A program made the position numbers and the translations under genes. DNA of 64,000 bases from Kordiimonas lipolytica (GTDB lineage: Bacteria; Pseudomonadota; Alphaproteobacteria; Sphingomonadales; Kordiimonadaceae), in assembly GCF_001550065.1 (NCBI RefSeq), contig NZ_LRUB01000036.1:1-64000 (forward strand), read 5' to 3'. Positions 1 to 9,993 of the stretch are shown here, piece by piece (position 1 is the stretch's first letter; the number at the start of each line of letters is the position of its first letter). The notes beneath the pieces were generated by a model. It did no database searches. It was not told where the DNA came from and saw nothing but the letters and a program-made list of their open reading frames with translations.

Positions 1-1995
1 GCGTTAACAAAACGCGGCTATACTTCTCTCACACCCGTGCAGAAAGAAATGCTGGCCCCGGGCCTTGTTGGCGCTGACGCTCTCGTTTCTGCACAAACGG
101 GGTCTGGCAAAACAGTTGCTTTCGGCCTTGCCCTTGCGCCCGATATTCTTGAGGGGGCTGAAAAGCTCACCCAGGCACACGCGCCACTGGCGCTCGTGAT
201 CGCGCCCACGCGTGAGCTTGCCCTTCAAGTGAAGCGCGAGCTTGAATGGCTCTATGAACTGGCTGGGGCAACCATTGCCACCTGTGTTGGCGGGATGGAT
301 ATGCGCACGGAGCGCCGCAGTCTGGACCGGGGCGCGCACATTGTGGTTGGCACACCCGGCCGGTTGCGCGACCATATTGAACGGGGCTCGCTTGATATGA
401 CAGCGCTGCGTGCTGTTGTTCTTGATGAAGCTGACGAAATGCTTGATCTCGGTTTTCGGGATGATCTGGAATATATGCTGGATACAGCGCCGGATCACCG
501 CCGGACGCTTTTGTTCTCTGCGACCGTGCCGAAATCGATTATGGGGCTTGCCAAACGCTATCAGCGCGATGCCATCCGCATTGAAACCAAAAGCGATACG
601 AAGCAGCACCAGGACATCGAATATCGCGCCCTGATGCTGGCACCCAATGACAAAGAAAACGGCATCATCAATGTGATCCGTTATTTCGAAGCGCCGAACA
701 CCATCATCTTTTGCAGCACGCGTGCTGAAGTGAACCATATGACGAGCCGCCTCAATAACCGTGGCTTTTCGGTTGTGGCCTTGTCGGGTGAACTGAGTCA
801 GAACGAACGCAGCCACGCCCTGCAGGCGATGCGGGATGGGCGCGCGCGCGTCTGTGTTGCCACTGATGTTGCTGCCCGCGGGATTGACCTGCCAGGACTT
901 GAGCTGGTGATCCATGCGGATATCCCGAAGAACAAGGAAATTTTGCTCCACCGAAGCGGGCGTACGGGCCGGGCCGGGCGAAAAGGTGTCTGTATCCTGA
1001 TGGTCCCCTATCCAGCACGCAGGCGCACAGAACGGCTGCTCAGCAACGCCCAGATTGATGCGGCGTGGGCCAAGCCGCCAACGATGGAGGAAATCGCCGC
1101 CCGCGACCGCGAGCGTTTCCTGAATGATCCCGTGCTGACTGAAGCTGTGACCGATGAGGAACGCCCTCATGTCCAGGAACTTCTTGACCATCATAGCGCG
1201 GAACAGATCGCCGCAGCCCTGGTTCGCTTGCAGCAAACAGGCAGGCCAGTGGCGGAAGAGCTGTCGGACACCGGCCCGATAGGTGATTATGGCCGGGACA
1301 GGGACAATGCCCGCGACAGATCGAAAGGCAGAGACAGGGGAGAGCGCCCCCAAAAGAACCGTCAGGACTTTAGTGATGGGACGTGGGTGTCTTTGTCGGT
1401 TGGGCGCAAGCATAACGCCGAACCACGCTGGATTTTGCCAACCCTTTGTCGTCATGGCCATATCACGAAACAGGAAATTGGGTCGATCCGCATTCATGAA
1501 AATGAAACGCATGTCGAGCTCGCGCCCGATATCGTTGACAAGTTTTTTGAGGCCCTTGGCCCCAGCCGCAAACTGGAGAAGACGATCACTGTCGACAAAC
1601 TCCGCGGTCCTGTGCCTGAAGCCGAAAGCAGCCGCAGCAGAAAACCTGTCCGGGAAAAAAGAGCCTTCGACAAGCGCGGCCCGGCAAGGGCACCTGAAGG
1701 CAGGCGTGATGACCGGAAGGAGCGGCGCAGCATGCCGGAGGGGGACGGCAAGGCCCGTTCAAAGCCGAGGTACAGCGAGGACAAGCCCGCTGAGGAAAAG
1801 GCGAAAAACGCCACGGCTGCACGGGACACTGAGACAAAAACAAGTGCGGTGAAAAAAGCGGAGAGCAAGCCGAAGGCCAAGAAAGCTAAAGGGGCCAAGA
1901 AAAAGCCCAAATGGACTGCGGCGCAGAAACGCGCGCGGGACGAAGCTAAAAAGGCTAATGAAGCTGGTGCAAATGCGAAGTTAAAGCGCAAATAA
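1..1995 (+). CDS. DEAD-box ATP-dependent RNA helicase (5' end outside window)
   Basis: Unwinds RNA duplexes, probably in ribosome assembly or mRNA turnover. The frame is open from base 1 and the first visible codons spell the end of a Q motif (GYTSLTPVQKEM), so the true start lies left of the window. In order come AQTGSGKT (Walker A), PTRELALQV, TPGRLRDHI, VLDEADEMLD, SATVP, IIFCSTR and HRSGRTGRAGRKG, covering both RecA-like domains. Bases 1366-1560 encode a DbpA/CsdA-type RNA-binding domain, and the last 140 codons are a Lys/Arg-rich, low-complexity tail. The domain order resembles DeaD/CsdA. I see no operon partner downstream. Confidence 0.95.
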   Translation, partial: ALTKRGYTSLTPVQKEMLAPGLVGADALVSAQTGSGKTVAFGLALAPDILEGAEKLTQAHAPLALVIAPTRELALQVKRELEWLYELAGATIATCVGGMDMRTERRSLDRGAHIVVGTPGRLRDHIERGSLDMTALRAVVLDEADEMLDLGFRDDLEYMLDTAPDHRRTLLFSATVPKSIMGLAKRYQRDAIRIETKSDTKQHQDIEYRALMLAPNDKENGIINVIRYFEAPNTIIFCSTRAEVNHMTSRLNNRGFSVVALSGELSQNERSHALQAMRDGRARVCVATDVAARGIDLPGLELVIHADIPKNKEILLHRSGRTGRAGRKGVCILMVPYPARRRTERLLSNAQIDAAWAKPPTMEEIAARDRERFLNDPVLTEAVTDEERPHVQELLDHHSAEQIAAALVRLQQTGRPVAEELSDTGPIGDYGRDRDNARDRSKGRDRGERPQKNRQDFSDGTWVSLSVGRKHNAEPRWILPTLCRHGHITKQEIGSIRIHENETHVELAPDIVDKFFEALGPSRKLEKTITVDKLRGPVPEAESSRSRKPVREKRAFDKRGPARAPEGRRDDRKERRSMPEGDGKARSKPRYSEDKPAEEKAKNATAARDTETKTSAVKKAESKPKAKKAKGAKKKPKWTAAQKRARDEAKKANEAGANAKLKRK

Positions 1996-2045
1996 CTCGG
2001 CGATAGCGGGTGGCTTTGCGATCGTCCCCTTTGGCTGAAAGCTGC

Positions 2046-2077
2046 CTGGCCTTAATGTGATAGGCCAGCTTGCCTTT
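2046..2077 (+). terminator. Possible terminator after the helicase gene
   Basis: CTGGCCT and AGGCCAG form a 7-bp stem around a 9-nt loop, followed by CTTGCCTTTAT. The T-run is weak, so this is only a possible intrinsic terminator. Confidence 0.4.
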
Positions 2078-2177
2078 ATCGCAGCCGTCCTACATGACCA
2101 TTAAGGAACACGGTGTGCGCCGGGCCGATATCCGGCGGGCGTGCCACTAGCCGCCATCGCAAAAGGGAGACACCAGC

Positions 2178-3290
2178 ATGAGCACAACGGGTAAGCAACT
2201 TTTCACCACGCTTGAAAGCAACGGCACGCTGACCGTGGCGATCGAGGATGTGACCTTCCCTGATCCCACCGGCAATCAGGTGCTGGTAAAAATGGAAGCA
2301 GCACCCATCAACCCGTCTGACCTGGCCATCTTGACCAGCGCGGCTGATCTTGAGAATGCCGATTATTCACCCGGCAAATATGTCGCCCAAATGCCTGAGC
2401 CCTTCAATACGGGCTCGAAAGCGCGGCACGGCCTCAAGCTGCCCGCGGGGAACGAGGGCGCGGGGACAGTGGTTGCCGCGGGTGACAGCGACATGGCCAA
2501 GGCCCTTGTGGGCCAGCGCGTCGCCTGTGTGCCGGGCAATGCCTACAGCCAATATGCAATCGCGGATGCGGGCATGTGCCTTCCGCTTGGCGACCATTCG
2601 GCGGAAGACGGCGCGAGCGCTTTTGTGAATCCGATGACGGCCCTTGGCTTTGCTGAAAACGCCAAGATGGACGGCCAGGACGCCATCCTGCACACGGTGG
2701 GCGCATCCAACCTGGGCCAGATGCTGACCCGCATCTGTAAGGAAGACGGCCTTGGGCTTGTCAATATCGTGCGCAAGGATGAACAGGTCGAGCTTCTTGA
2801 GAAGCTGGGCTCAACCCACGTTGTCAATTCCGCGGCGGACGGTTTCATGGGCAACCTGCGGGCTGCGATTGATGATACGGGCGCTTTCTATGGCTTTGAC
2901 CCGATCGGTGGTGGGCAGTCGGTCGACACTGCCTTCAAGGCGATGGAACAGGTGGCTGTGGGCAGAATGACAGAATATTCGCGCTATGGCTCCAACCAGC
3001 CAAAGCGCATGTTCATTTATGGGCGGCTGGATGTTGGGCCGACAATCCTGTCGCCAAGCTATGGCTTCGGCTGGACGCTGTCTGGCTGGCTGTTGTTCCC
3101 GTTCCTCCAGTCGGTGGGCATGGAAACGGTTGGCCGCATGCGCAAGCGCGTGCTTGAAAGCCTGACCACGACATTCGCGAGCAGCTACAAGAAGCGCGTC
3201 AATCTGGAAGAAATGCTGACCAAGGAAGCAGTGACGGATTACCGCGCGATGCGAACCGGCGAGAAATATCTGGTAACGCCCTGGTCATAG
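2178..3290 (+). CDS. Zinc-independent MDR oxidoreductase (quinone reductase/alcohol dehydrogenase-like)
   Basis: This 370-residue protein belongs to the medium-chain dehydrogenase/reductase superfamily and probably uses NADPH to reduce a quinone, enone or aldehyde. The N-terminal GroES-like fold includes APINPSDL and GNEGAGTVVAAG, the usual MDR signature. The nucleotide-binding region follows at about residues 140-280. The Cys/His ligands of catalytic and structural zinc are absent, which places it with the quinone reductase branch. GGGAGA lies just upstream of the ATG. The C-terminal third (SYGFGWTLSGWLLFPFLQ) is hydrophobic and unusual for short quinone reductases. The substrate is unknown. 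Confidence 0.8.
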   Translation: MSTTGKQLFTTLESNGTLTVAIEDVTFPDPTGNQVLVKMEAAPINPSDLAILTSAADLENADYSPGKYVAQMPEPFNTGSKARHGLKLPAGNEGAGTVVAAGDSDMAKALVGQRVACVPGNAYSQYAIADAGMCLPLGDHSAEDGASAFVNPMTALGFAENAKMDGQDAILHTVGASNLGQMLTRICKEDGLGLVNIVRKDEQVELLEKLGSTHVVNSAADGFMGNLRAAIDDTGAFYGFDPIGGGQSVDTAFKAMEQVAVGRMTEYSRYGSNQPKRMFIYGRLDVGPTILSPSYGFGWTLSGWLLFPFLQSVGMETVGRMRKRVLESLTTTFASSYKKRVNLEEMLTKEAVTDYRAMRTGEKYLVTPWS

Positions 3291-3302
3291 GCGCAGCCCA
3301 GT

Positions 3303-3332
3303 CACAAACACAAACACAGACACAGACACAAA
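3303..3332. repeat. Hexanucleotide tandem repeat, five units of CACARA
   Basis: Five consecutive 6-bp units read CACAAA, CACAAA, CACAGA, CACAGA, CACAAA in the gap between two convergent genes. It lies outside coding sequence, so unit-number change would not shift a frame. Confidence 0.9.
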
Positions 3333-3340
3333 GAGCGAGA

Positions 3341-3360
3341 GCGACCATCCCGGTGGTCGC
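3341..3360. terminator. Hairpin between convergent genes
   Basis: GCGACCA and TGGTCGC pair around a six-base loop, 50 bp after one stop codon and 17 bp before the other gene's end. There is no T-run, so termination is only inferred from the position. Confidence 0.4.
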
Positions 3361-3376
3361 CCCTCAATTGTCTTGG

Positions 3377-5839
3377 CTATGTGCCGCGTGGCTTGGCGCG
3401 GGCGGTGGCCTCAGCGCCTGCCGGGTCATCGGGCCAGAAGTGTCGCGGGTAGCGGCCCTTCATATCTTTGGCGACCGCAGCCCACGAGCCCTGCCAGAAG
3501 CCCGGCAGGTCCTGCGTCATTTGTATCGGCCTATGCGCGGGCGACAGCAGGATAAGGAGAAGCGGCACCTTGCCGCCCATGATCGCCGGGTGGGTGGTCA
3601 GCCCGAACAGCTCCTGCACGCGCACCTCAATCGCGGGCGCGGTTTCATGGGCGTAATTGATGGGAATGCGCGACCCGGTCGGCGCCTGGAAATGGGACGG
3701 CAGCAGCGTATCGATCTGTGACCTCAGCTCCCACGGCAAGAGGGCAGACAGCGTCCCTTCAAGCATATCCGGCGTGATTTTCGAGATGGCGGTGACGCCG
3801 GAAAGATAAGGCGCGAGCCAGCTTGCGACGTCCTCCCCAAGGGCCTTGTCGCTCAGGTCCGGCCAGGGCGCGCCAAGCTTCTCATGCAAATAGGTCACCC
3901 GCGCCCGCAATGCCTGCTGTCCCTTGCTCCACGGCAAAGCACCGGCACCCAGGTCCTGGATGCCTTGGCACAGGATGTCTGCGGCGGCTTCGGTGTCCTC
4001 AACCCGGGCAGTGGCGTCCGCGAGGATTACCTGGCCGATGGCGCGCACGCGGCGCGCGCGCACGCTCCTTGATCCGGCGTCAAACTCAAGCCGCGTTTCC
4101 TCCGTGATATGCCCGGCGAAGGTCTCTTCGATTTCCTGGATATCAATCGGTGCGGCTGCGCGGATGCGGCCGTTCGCCGCCTGGCCTGTGATGTCTGTCA
4201 CCACCAGATACTTGTGCTTCGCCAGCGCGTGCGTCTCAGGCAGGCTTGCGGCGCGGCCATTCACCAGCCTGTAACGGCCTCGCGACCCTGCGGCCTGTGC
4301 CAGCCGGTCGGGGTAGGCGTTTGCGAGCATCTGCCCGATGCTCATAGTCTCGCGCGGCCCCTGTCCGCACCCCGCCAGCTTGGCCCAGCGACGGGCGAGC
4401 GCCTTGGCGTCCTTGGTCCGCGGGCTACCGTCATTAAGGAAACGGTGCAATCTTTCTTCAAGGTCGATGGCGTCACCACCCAGCCCGTGTTCTGACACCA
4501 GCGCCGCCAGTTCTGCCGCCTGTTGCGCATTGCTGCCCGTGCCCGCGCGGTGGATCATATGCGCCAGCCGTGGGTGGAGCGGGAAGGCCGCCAGCGCACG
4601 GCCCTCATCGGTGATCTGCCCACTGCCATCGGTGGCATCCAGGCTTGAAAGAAGCGCAGTGGCCTCTGCCCACGCAGGCGCGGGCGGCTGGTCCACAAAC
4701 TGCATTTGCGCGGGGTCCGTGACACCCCATGACGCTAGGCTCAGCGCCAGCGGCGCCAGATCAGCCGCCAGGATTTCAGGCGTGTCGAAGGCGGGGAGGG
4801 CTGCTGTTTGGCCCCTAGCCCACAAGCGGTAGCAGACGCCGTCTTCGGTGCGGCCTGCGCGGCCCTGCCGCTGTGTGGCGGCGGCCTGTGAAATGCGCCT
4901 GGTCTCCAGCCGCGTCAGCGCCGTTGCGGGCTCATAGACCGGCACGCGGGCCAGCCCACTGTCGATCACCACGCGGATGCCCTCTATGGTCAAGGATGTC
5001 TGCGCAATGGTGGTTGCCAGCACCACTTTGCGCCGGCCTGCGCGCGCGGGCGCGATGGCCCGGTCCTGCTCCTTGGGCGTTAGGCGGCCATAAAGCGGGG
5101 CGATGTCTGTAGTGTCCGCCACTTGGCCCATGAGGCGCTCGGCAACCCGGCGGATTTCGGCTTCCCCCGGCAGGAATACAAGGATGGAGCCATGCTCCTC
5201 CCGAAGCGCCTTCATTACCGTGGAGACGACATGGTCTTCCATGCGGACATCCGGCCTCATGGGCACATAGCGGGTCTCGACGGGGAAGGCGCGGCCTTCG
5301 CTTTCAATCAAGGGCGCATCTGAGAGCAGCTTGGACATGCGCGTAGCATCCAGCGTGGCCGACATGATCAGGATGCGCAGGTCATCCCTTAGGACGGCGC
5401 TGTCGAGCGCAAGCGCCAGCCCGAGGTCGCCGTCCAGGCTGCGTTCGTGAAACTCATCGAAAATGACCGCCGCGACGCCAGTAAGCTCCGGGTCATCCAG
5501 GATCATGCGGGTGAAAACGCCTTCCGTGACCACTTCAATCTGTGTCCTCGCGCTCACGCGGGTGTCCAGCCGCACCCGGTAGCCCACCGTTTCGCCGACT
5601 TCTTCCCCCAGCGTTCGCGCCATAAAGTGCGCGGCGGCCCGCGCCGCGATGCGCCGGGGCTCCAGCATGATGATGCGGCCACCTGCGCGCCAATTCGCAC
5701 TCAGGAGATGGAGCGGCACACGTGTGGTCTTCCCCGCGCCCGGTGCTGCCACCAGAACGGCAAAGGCACTCTCGCGCAGCGTTTCCTGCAGCTGCGGCAG
5801 CACGGCGTCAATGGGAAGCGGGGAGGGTGCCTTGGTCAT
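3377..5839 (-). CDS. hrpB: ATP-dependent helicase HrpB
   Basis: A DEAH-type (DExH) helicase of the HrpB family, 820 residues, the family's usual length. Visible motifs are PGAGKTTRVP (Walker A), DEFHERS (motif II), SATLD (motif III) and QRQGRAGR (motif VI). A long HrpB-specific C-terminal region ends with the Trp-rich stretch DLPGFWQGSW. I chose the ATG giving MTKAPSPLPID, because residues upstream of it do not look like helicase sequence and the Q-rich N-terminal helix starts there. Its role is poorly defined in most bacteria; in some it links to mRNA processing. It is convergent with the oxidoreductase gene. Confidence 0.95.
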   Translation of the reverse strand: MTKAPSPLPIDAVLPQLQETLRESAFAVLVAAPGAGKTTRVPLHLLSANWRAGGRIIMLEPRRIAARAAAHFMARTLGEEVGETVGYRVRLDTRVSARTQIEVVTEGVFTRMILDDPELTGVAAVIFDEFHERSLDGDLGLALALDSAVLRDDLRILIMSATLDATRMSKLLSDAPLIESEGRAFPVETRYVPMRPDVRMEDHVVSTVMKALREEHGSILVFLPGEAEIRRVAERLMGQVADTTDIAPLYGRLTPKEQDRAIAPARAGRRKVVLATTIAQTSLTIEGIRVVIDSGLARVPVYEPATALTRLETRRISQAAATQRQGRAGRTEDGVCYRLWARGQTAALPAFDTPEILAADLAPLALSLASWGVTDPAQMQFVDQPPAPAWAEATALLSSLDATDGSGQITDEGRALAAFPLHPRLAHMIHRAGTGSNAQQAAELAALVSEHGLGGDAIDLEERLHRFLNDGSPRTKDAKALARRWAKLAGCGQGPRETMSIGQMLANAYPDRLAQAAGSRGRYRLVNGRAASLPETHALAKHKYLVVTDITGQAANGRIRAAAPIDIQEIEETFAGHITEETRLEFDAGSRSVRARRVRAIGQVILADATARVEDTEAAADILCQGIQDLGAGALPWSKGQQALRARVTYLHEKLGAPWPDLSDKALGEDVASWLAPYLSGVTAISKITPDMLEGTLSALLPWELRSQIDTLLPSHFQAPTGSRIPINYAHETAPAIEVRVQELFGLTTHPAIMGGKVPLLLILLSPAHRPIQMTQDLPGFWQGSWAAVAKDMKGRYPRHFWPDDPAGAEATARAKPRGT

Positions 5840-5995
5840 AGCCCTTACATAAGTGAAACGCCCCATAGTGCAAAGCCCTATTGCGCGACAGAGCAACCAC
5901 TGAACGGGCGGAGCTCTGCGAACACCCGGATTGTGTGCCTGATGGTGCATGTGTATGGTTGGGGCACAGGGTTCTGGCTTGATGGGGGAGAGCAT

Positions 5996-7117
5996 ATGAA
6001 AATCACCTGGAAAACAGTTTTGTCCTTGATGCTCTGCGCTTTGGTGGGGGCGGTGTTTGGTGCGATGGTGGCCAGATACGGTGATGATTTTCTGCCGAGC
6101 CTGTCGGAAATGGGGCTCAATAAGGCGACGATCATTCCACTGGTGATCATTTCCCTGCTCATTGGATATTTCTTGTCAATCCTCGTTCATGAACTGGGGC
6201 ATATGCTTGCTGGGCGCCTTGTCGGCATGCGGCCACTGGCTTTCGTTGTGGGGCCTTTTGTCTGGTCCTTTGACAAAGGGCGGCAGCTTCCCTCCTTTGA
6301 GGTGCGGGGCTTTTTTCCCGGCGGTTTTGCCTATTGCCTGCCTGAGCACGGAGAGCAGGTTTCAAGGCGGCAATATATGGTTTTTGTTGCAGGAGGCCCC
6401 ATTGCGTCGCTTCTTTTGTTGGTTTTGTGCGCTTTGGGGCTTGGGGCGCTACCTGCGCTGTATTTCTTTCCGCTGATGTGTACCTTGCTGATCACAGCCT
6501 TCATTGGCGTGTATAATCTTATGCCCATCACCATTGCGGGGCTCCATACCGATGGCAAACGGTTTCTTGAGGCACTACGGGAAACGGCAGGGTACCGTGT
6601 TGCGGTTGCCCAGTTTCATATGTCTGCACTGGTGATTGGGAAGACCGCGATTTCAAGTTGGCCGGATGAATCCGTGAAAACGCTGATACAGGCGCCCAAG
6701 GGCAGCCCCGAATGGCGCGCCGGGCACTGTTTCAGATATTATCAGGCCAGAGATGCGGATGATCATGGGGCCGCCCGGCAGCATCTTGAGCATATGACCA
6801 GCGATATTGAAGGGCTCACAGCCTTTGCGCGTGATGGCTATGTGCAGGAAAAGCTGGTTTTTCAGGCCCTCTATGAGGGAGGCTTGGAGGAGGTAGCCCC
6901 TGCGCTCGCAAAAACCAAACCCACAGCACTGCAGGATAAACACAGCAGGCATCAAGTGCGTTCCATCGCAGCCCTCGCACGCGGGGAAGTGGGTGCGGCC
7001 CTGTCGGAGCATGCAAAGGCTGTGGCGGCGCTGCCTAAGGCGCGCTTTTCAGCCCTTACTCCCCTGACAGAGCAAGACCTCGCCCAGCTAAAACGGTTGA
7101 TCGACGCGGCGAGTTAA
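5996..7117 (+). CDS. M50-family membrane metalloprotease
   Basis: A putative intramembrane or membrane-bound zinc protease of 373 residues. A hydrophobic N-terminal segment is followed by a second membrane span with the HELGH zinc motif at residues 65-69. Further spans come at about 130-190. A second motif, NLMPITIAGLHTDGKRF, fits the site-2-protease position that supplies the third ligand (Asp in DG). The C-terminal half is soluble and predicted helical. The ATG follows GGGGGAG by six bases, which decides the start over longer in-frame options. No RseP-like PDZ domain is visible, so the target is unknown. It is divergent from hrpB. Confidence 0.8.
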   Translation: MKITWKTVLSLMLCALVGAVFGAMVARYGDDFLPSLSEMGLNKATIIPLVIISLLIGYFLSILVHELGHMLAGRLVGMRPLAFVVGPFVWSFDKGRQLPSFEVRGFFPGGFAYCLPEHGEQVSRRQYMVFVAGGPIASLLLLVLCALGLGALPALYFFPLMCTLLITAFIGVYNLMPITIAGLHTDGKRFLEALRETAGYRVAVAQFHMSALVIGKTAISSWPDESVKTLIQAPKGSPEWRAGHCFRYYQARDADDHGAARQHLEHMTSDIEGLTAFARDGYVQEKLVFQALYEGGLEEVAPALAKTKPTALQDKHSRHQVRSIAALARGEVGAALSEHAKAVAALPKARFSALTPLTEQDLAQLKRLIDAAS

Positions 7118-7135
7118 CCCGCCTTTATCTAAATC

Positions 7136-8431
7136 TCATTGTTGGCCCGCAAGCGCGTGGATCAGGAGCGCGGCTTTCTGGATGTTCTTCCTGAAGCTGG
7201 TCATGTCGGCGGTCTCGTCCTTGGTGTGGCCGCCCTTGCCCATCAGCCCCATGCCGTCCAGCGCCATGTCCACATGGTCTGCCGCGAAGGAGATATCCGC
7301 CGCGCCCGCCTTCCTGGGGTTCACGGCTTCAATGGCGCCGTATCCCAGCTTTTCGCTGATCTGGCTATAGAGCGCCAGAAGCTTGGCGTTGCCTGCCGTT
7401 GGTGCCATGGGCGGGTAGCCGGGCTCGAACGTCAGCGTGGCTGAGGTGTGCAGAAGGTTCGCGGCCACAATCGCCTGCATTTTGGCTTTGGCTTCCGCGA
7501 GCTGTTCGGGCGAGAGCGCACGGATGCCGCCGGTGACAAACAGTTCCTTGGCGACCACGTTGGTTTTGCCGAAGCCGGAGGCTGTATCGGTGGATTTGTC
7601 ATCCTTCACCCGCGTGCCGCCCACAATGCGGCCGGGGTTGAAGGTCAGGTTCTCCATGCCTTCAAGTTCAACGCGCCAGGAATTCAGGATGCGCGCGGCC
7701 TCTAACACCGCGCCGTAGCCCACGTTTTCTGTGAAAATCTGGGAGCTGTGCGCGGGGCGGCCTGTGACCTCAAGCGTCCAGTTTACGCTGCCGCGCCGTG
7801 CTGTGACGGCGGTCTTGATATTGCCGTCGCCGTCCTCGAAGCCGAGCGCGATATCCGCCCAGATGGCGGCGTCCACGATGGCTTTCTTGGAGGCCGAAAG
7901 CGGCTTGCCGCTGGATTCCTCGTCCCCGGTCATGACAATGCGGATGCTGACGTCATCCAGTACGCCTGCGGCCTTCAGGGCGCGGACTACCTCGATGATG
8001 ATCACGTCGCCGCCCTTCATGTCGGTGATGCCGGGGCCTTTGATGCGGCCATCCGCAAGCGGGGTGAAATTCTGGAAATCGTCGTCCTTGGCGAACACCG
8101 TGTCCAGGTGCCCGATCATCAGGATCTTCGGGCCGCGCGTGCCGTGTGAGGCCACCAGATGTCCGGCCCGGCCAAATTCCGTGCCGTCCACCCATTCGGT
8201 CGTGAACCCGATGGCGTCAAGTTCCGCGCTGAACAGGTCCCCCACGCGTTTTACGCCTTCAAAGTTCAGTGTGCCGCTGTTGATACCCACGGCCTTCTCC
8301 AGAAGCACCTCGGCTTTCGGCAGGTTCGCGTCAATCGCGCTCAGGATGGCATTCTCGGCTGCGTCATCTGCCTGCAGGGCAGGGGCGGCAAAGAAAAGGG
8401 TGGCGATGAGGGCAAGGCAGGGTGCGCGCAT
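7136..8431 (-). CDS. Exported M20-family metallopeptidase (glutamate carboxypeptidase-like)
   Basis: A 431-residue zinc peptidase with an N-terminal signal peptide (MRAPCLALIATLFFAAPALQA), so probably periplasmic. Metal-ligand motifs are IGHLDTVF, GPGITDMKGG, GDEESSGKP and a final GKGGHTKDE His. The pattern fits the CPG2/carboxypeptidase G2 subgroup, which removes C-terminal glutamate or similar residues. AGAAGGAG precedes the chosen ATG and settles the start. It converges on the M50 gene with an 18-bp gap and is divergent from the arsenite exporter gene. Confidence 0.9.
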   Translation of the reverse strand: MRAPCLALIATLFFAAPALQADDAAENAILSAIDANLPKAEVLLEKAVGINSGTLNFEGVKRVGDLFSAELDAIGFTTEWVDGTEFGRAGHLVASHGTRGPKILMIGHLDTVFAKDDDFQNFTPLADGRIKGPGITDMKGGDVIIIEVVRALKAAGVLDDVSIRIVMTGDEESSGKPLSASKKAIVDAAIWADIALGFEDGDGNIKTAVTARRGSVNWTLEVTGRPAHSSQIFTENVGYGAVLEAARILNSWRVELEGMENLTFNPGRIVGGTRVKDDKSTDTASGFGKTNVVAKELFVTGGIRALSPEQLAEAKAKMQAIVAANLLHTSATLTFEPGYPPMAPTAGNAKLLALYSQISEKLGYGAIEAVNPRKAGAADISFAADHVDMALDGMGLMGKGGHTKDETADMTSFRKNIQKAALLIHALAGQQ

Positions 8432-8620
8432 GGTGGCTCCTTCTGGTTGGACGCCAAGACCCTGCCAAAAGACGCCGCGAAGGGCAATGGCTTTCACGCC
8501 GGAACGGTTTTTGAAATTAATGTGTCGGGCCATTTCTGGCTTTGATTTTTTCGGGGCGGCTGCTTACCTTGCTTTGGGGCGCACGCGCAGGCTGCGAAAC
8601 GTGAAATGTCAGGGGGCTTT

Positions 8621-9694
8621 ATGACCGAAGAGACTAAATCCGTATCCGAATCCGAAGGGGCGGGCATCGGCATTTTCGAAAAATGGCTGTCCCTGTGGGT
8701 GGCGCTCGCCATCGGTGTTGGCATCCTTCTGGGGCAGCTGTTGCCGGATGTGTTCGCCCTTCTGGCCAAGCTTGAATATGCCAATGTCAATCTGCCGGTC
8801 GCCGTTCTGATCTGGGCGATGGTTTACCCGATGATGGTGTCTGTCGATTTTTCCAGCATCACCCATGTGGCGGACCAGCCGAAGGGCCTTCTGATCACGC
8901 TGGTGGTCAACTGGTTGATCAAGCCTTTCACCATGGCGGCGCTGGGTGTGCTGTTCTTTGGCTATGTTTTTGCCGATTTCATGACGGCGGATGATGCGTC
9001 TTCCTATATCGCGGGGTTGATCCTTCTGGGCGCGGCGCCCTGCACAGCGATGGTGTTTGTCTGGTCCCACCTGACGAAGGGCGACCCGAACTATACGCTG
9101 GTGCAGGTCAGCGTGAATGACCTGATCATGGTGTTCGCCTATGCGCCCATTGTTGTGCTGCTGCTTGGCGTGACGGACATTCCCGTGCCGTGGGACACAC
9201 TGGTTCTTTCAGTGCTTCTCTATGTGGTTGTTCCGCTGCTGGCGGGCTGGTTCACCCGGCGCAGGCTTTTGCGCGGGAACGCCAGCGAGGAGGCGGTGTC
9301 CGATTTCACGGCCCGGCTCAAGCCCTTCTCGATTTTGGGGCTCTTGGTCACCGTTGTGCTGCTGTTCGGCTTCCAGGGGCAGGTGATCCTGGCGCAGCCG
9401 CTCTTGATTGCGCTGATCGCCGTCCCGCTTCTGATCCAGTCGTATGGCATTTTCGCGGTGGCATATGGGGCGGCCTGGGCCATGCGGGTGCCGTTCCGGA
9501 TTGCGGCGCCCTGCGCCATGATCGGCACGTCCAACTTTTTTGAGCTGGCCGTGGCTGTGGCCATCAGCCTGTTCGGCCTGAATTCCGGTGCTGCGCTGGC
9601 AACTGTGGTCGGGGTGCTGGTGGAGGTGCCTGTGATGCTGTCGCTGGTGGCATTCGCGAACCGAACGCAGGGTCATTTCCCGAAGGGCGACTGA
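8621..9694 (+). CDS. acr3: Acr3-family arsenite efflux transporter
   Basis: An inner-membrane carrier of the BART superfamily with about ten hydrophobic segments over 357 residues. The hallmark [11 protein letters not shown], including the conserved cysteine of Acr3 proteins, is present, and the second family signature follows at [19 protein letters not shown]. It exports As(III), or possibly Sb(III), driven by the proton gradient. The ATG after AGGGGGCTTT was preferred to one 15 bp upstream. No arsR, arsC or arsH lies beside it, so this is an orphan exporter. A small Cys-rich gene follows in the same direction 39 bp downstream. Confidence 0.9.
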   Translation: MTEETKSVSESEGAGIGIFEKWLSLWVALAIGVGILLGQLLPDVFALLAKLEYANVNLPVAVLIWAMVYPMMVSVDFSSITHVADQPKGLLITLVVNWLIKPFTMAALGVLFFGYVFADFMTADDASSYIAGLILLGAAPCTAMVFVWSHLTKGDPNYTLVQVSVNDLIMVFAYAPIVVLLLGVTDIPVPWDTLVLSVLLYVVVPLLAGWFTRRRLLRGNASEEAVSDFTARLKPFSILGLLVTVVLLFGFQGQVILAQPLLIALIAVPLLIQSYGIFAVAYGAAWAMRVPFRIAAPCAMIGTSNFFELAVAVAISLFGLNSGAALATVVGVLVEVPVMLSLVAFANRTQGHFPKGD

Positions 9695-9733
9695 CCTGTA
9701 TCCTTAGGGCTGAATTCCAGGAAAGATGACGAG

Positions 9734-9973
9734 ATGCAAAAACACAAAGACTGTTACGGCACCATGTTTCACGACAGTTTGCATGTCCATGACAATGAAG
9801 ACATGAAGGGCAAGGCCTTCGATTTCAAGCTGAGCTCCATGGGGCTGGGGACGGCAGACCGGGCGGTCAGCGTGAAGATGGAACAATGGGACGACTGCGT
9901 GGCGTGCGAGGAGTTCGAGCATTGCTACAAGCTGTGCGCCGCCAAACTGATGCTGGAAACCGCCATACGTTAG
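9734..9973 (+). CDS. Small cysteine-rich protein, function unknown
   Basis: A 79-residue protein with five cysteines: C7, then C55-x2-C58-x5-C64-x3-C68 in DDCVACEEFEHCYKLCAAK. No signal peptide or membrane span. The cysteine spacing could bind a metal or a thiol-reactive metalloid, but this is inference. AGGAAAG lies 8 bp before the ATG. It is 39 bp after acr3 on the same strand and could be co-transcribed. I recognise no named family. A small zinc- or Fe-S-binding protein unrelated to arsenic remains possible. Confidence 0.7.
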   Translation: MQKHKDCYGTMFHDSLHVHDNEDMKGKAFDFKLSSMGLGTADRAVSVKMEQWDDCVACEEFEHCYKLCAAKLMLETAIR

Positions 9974-9993
9974 AAAACCGGGAGCGGCGCGTG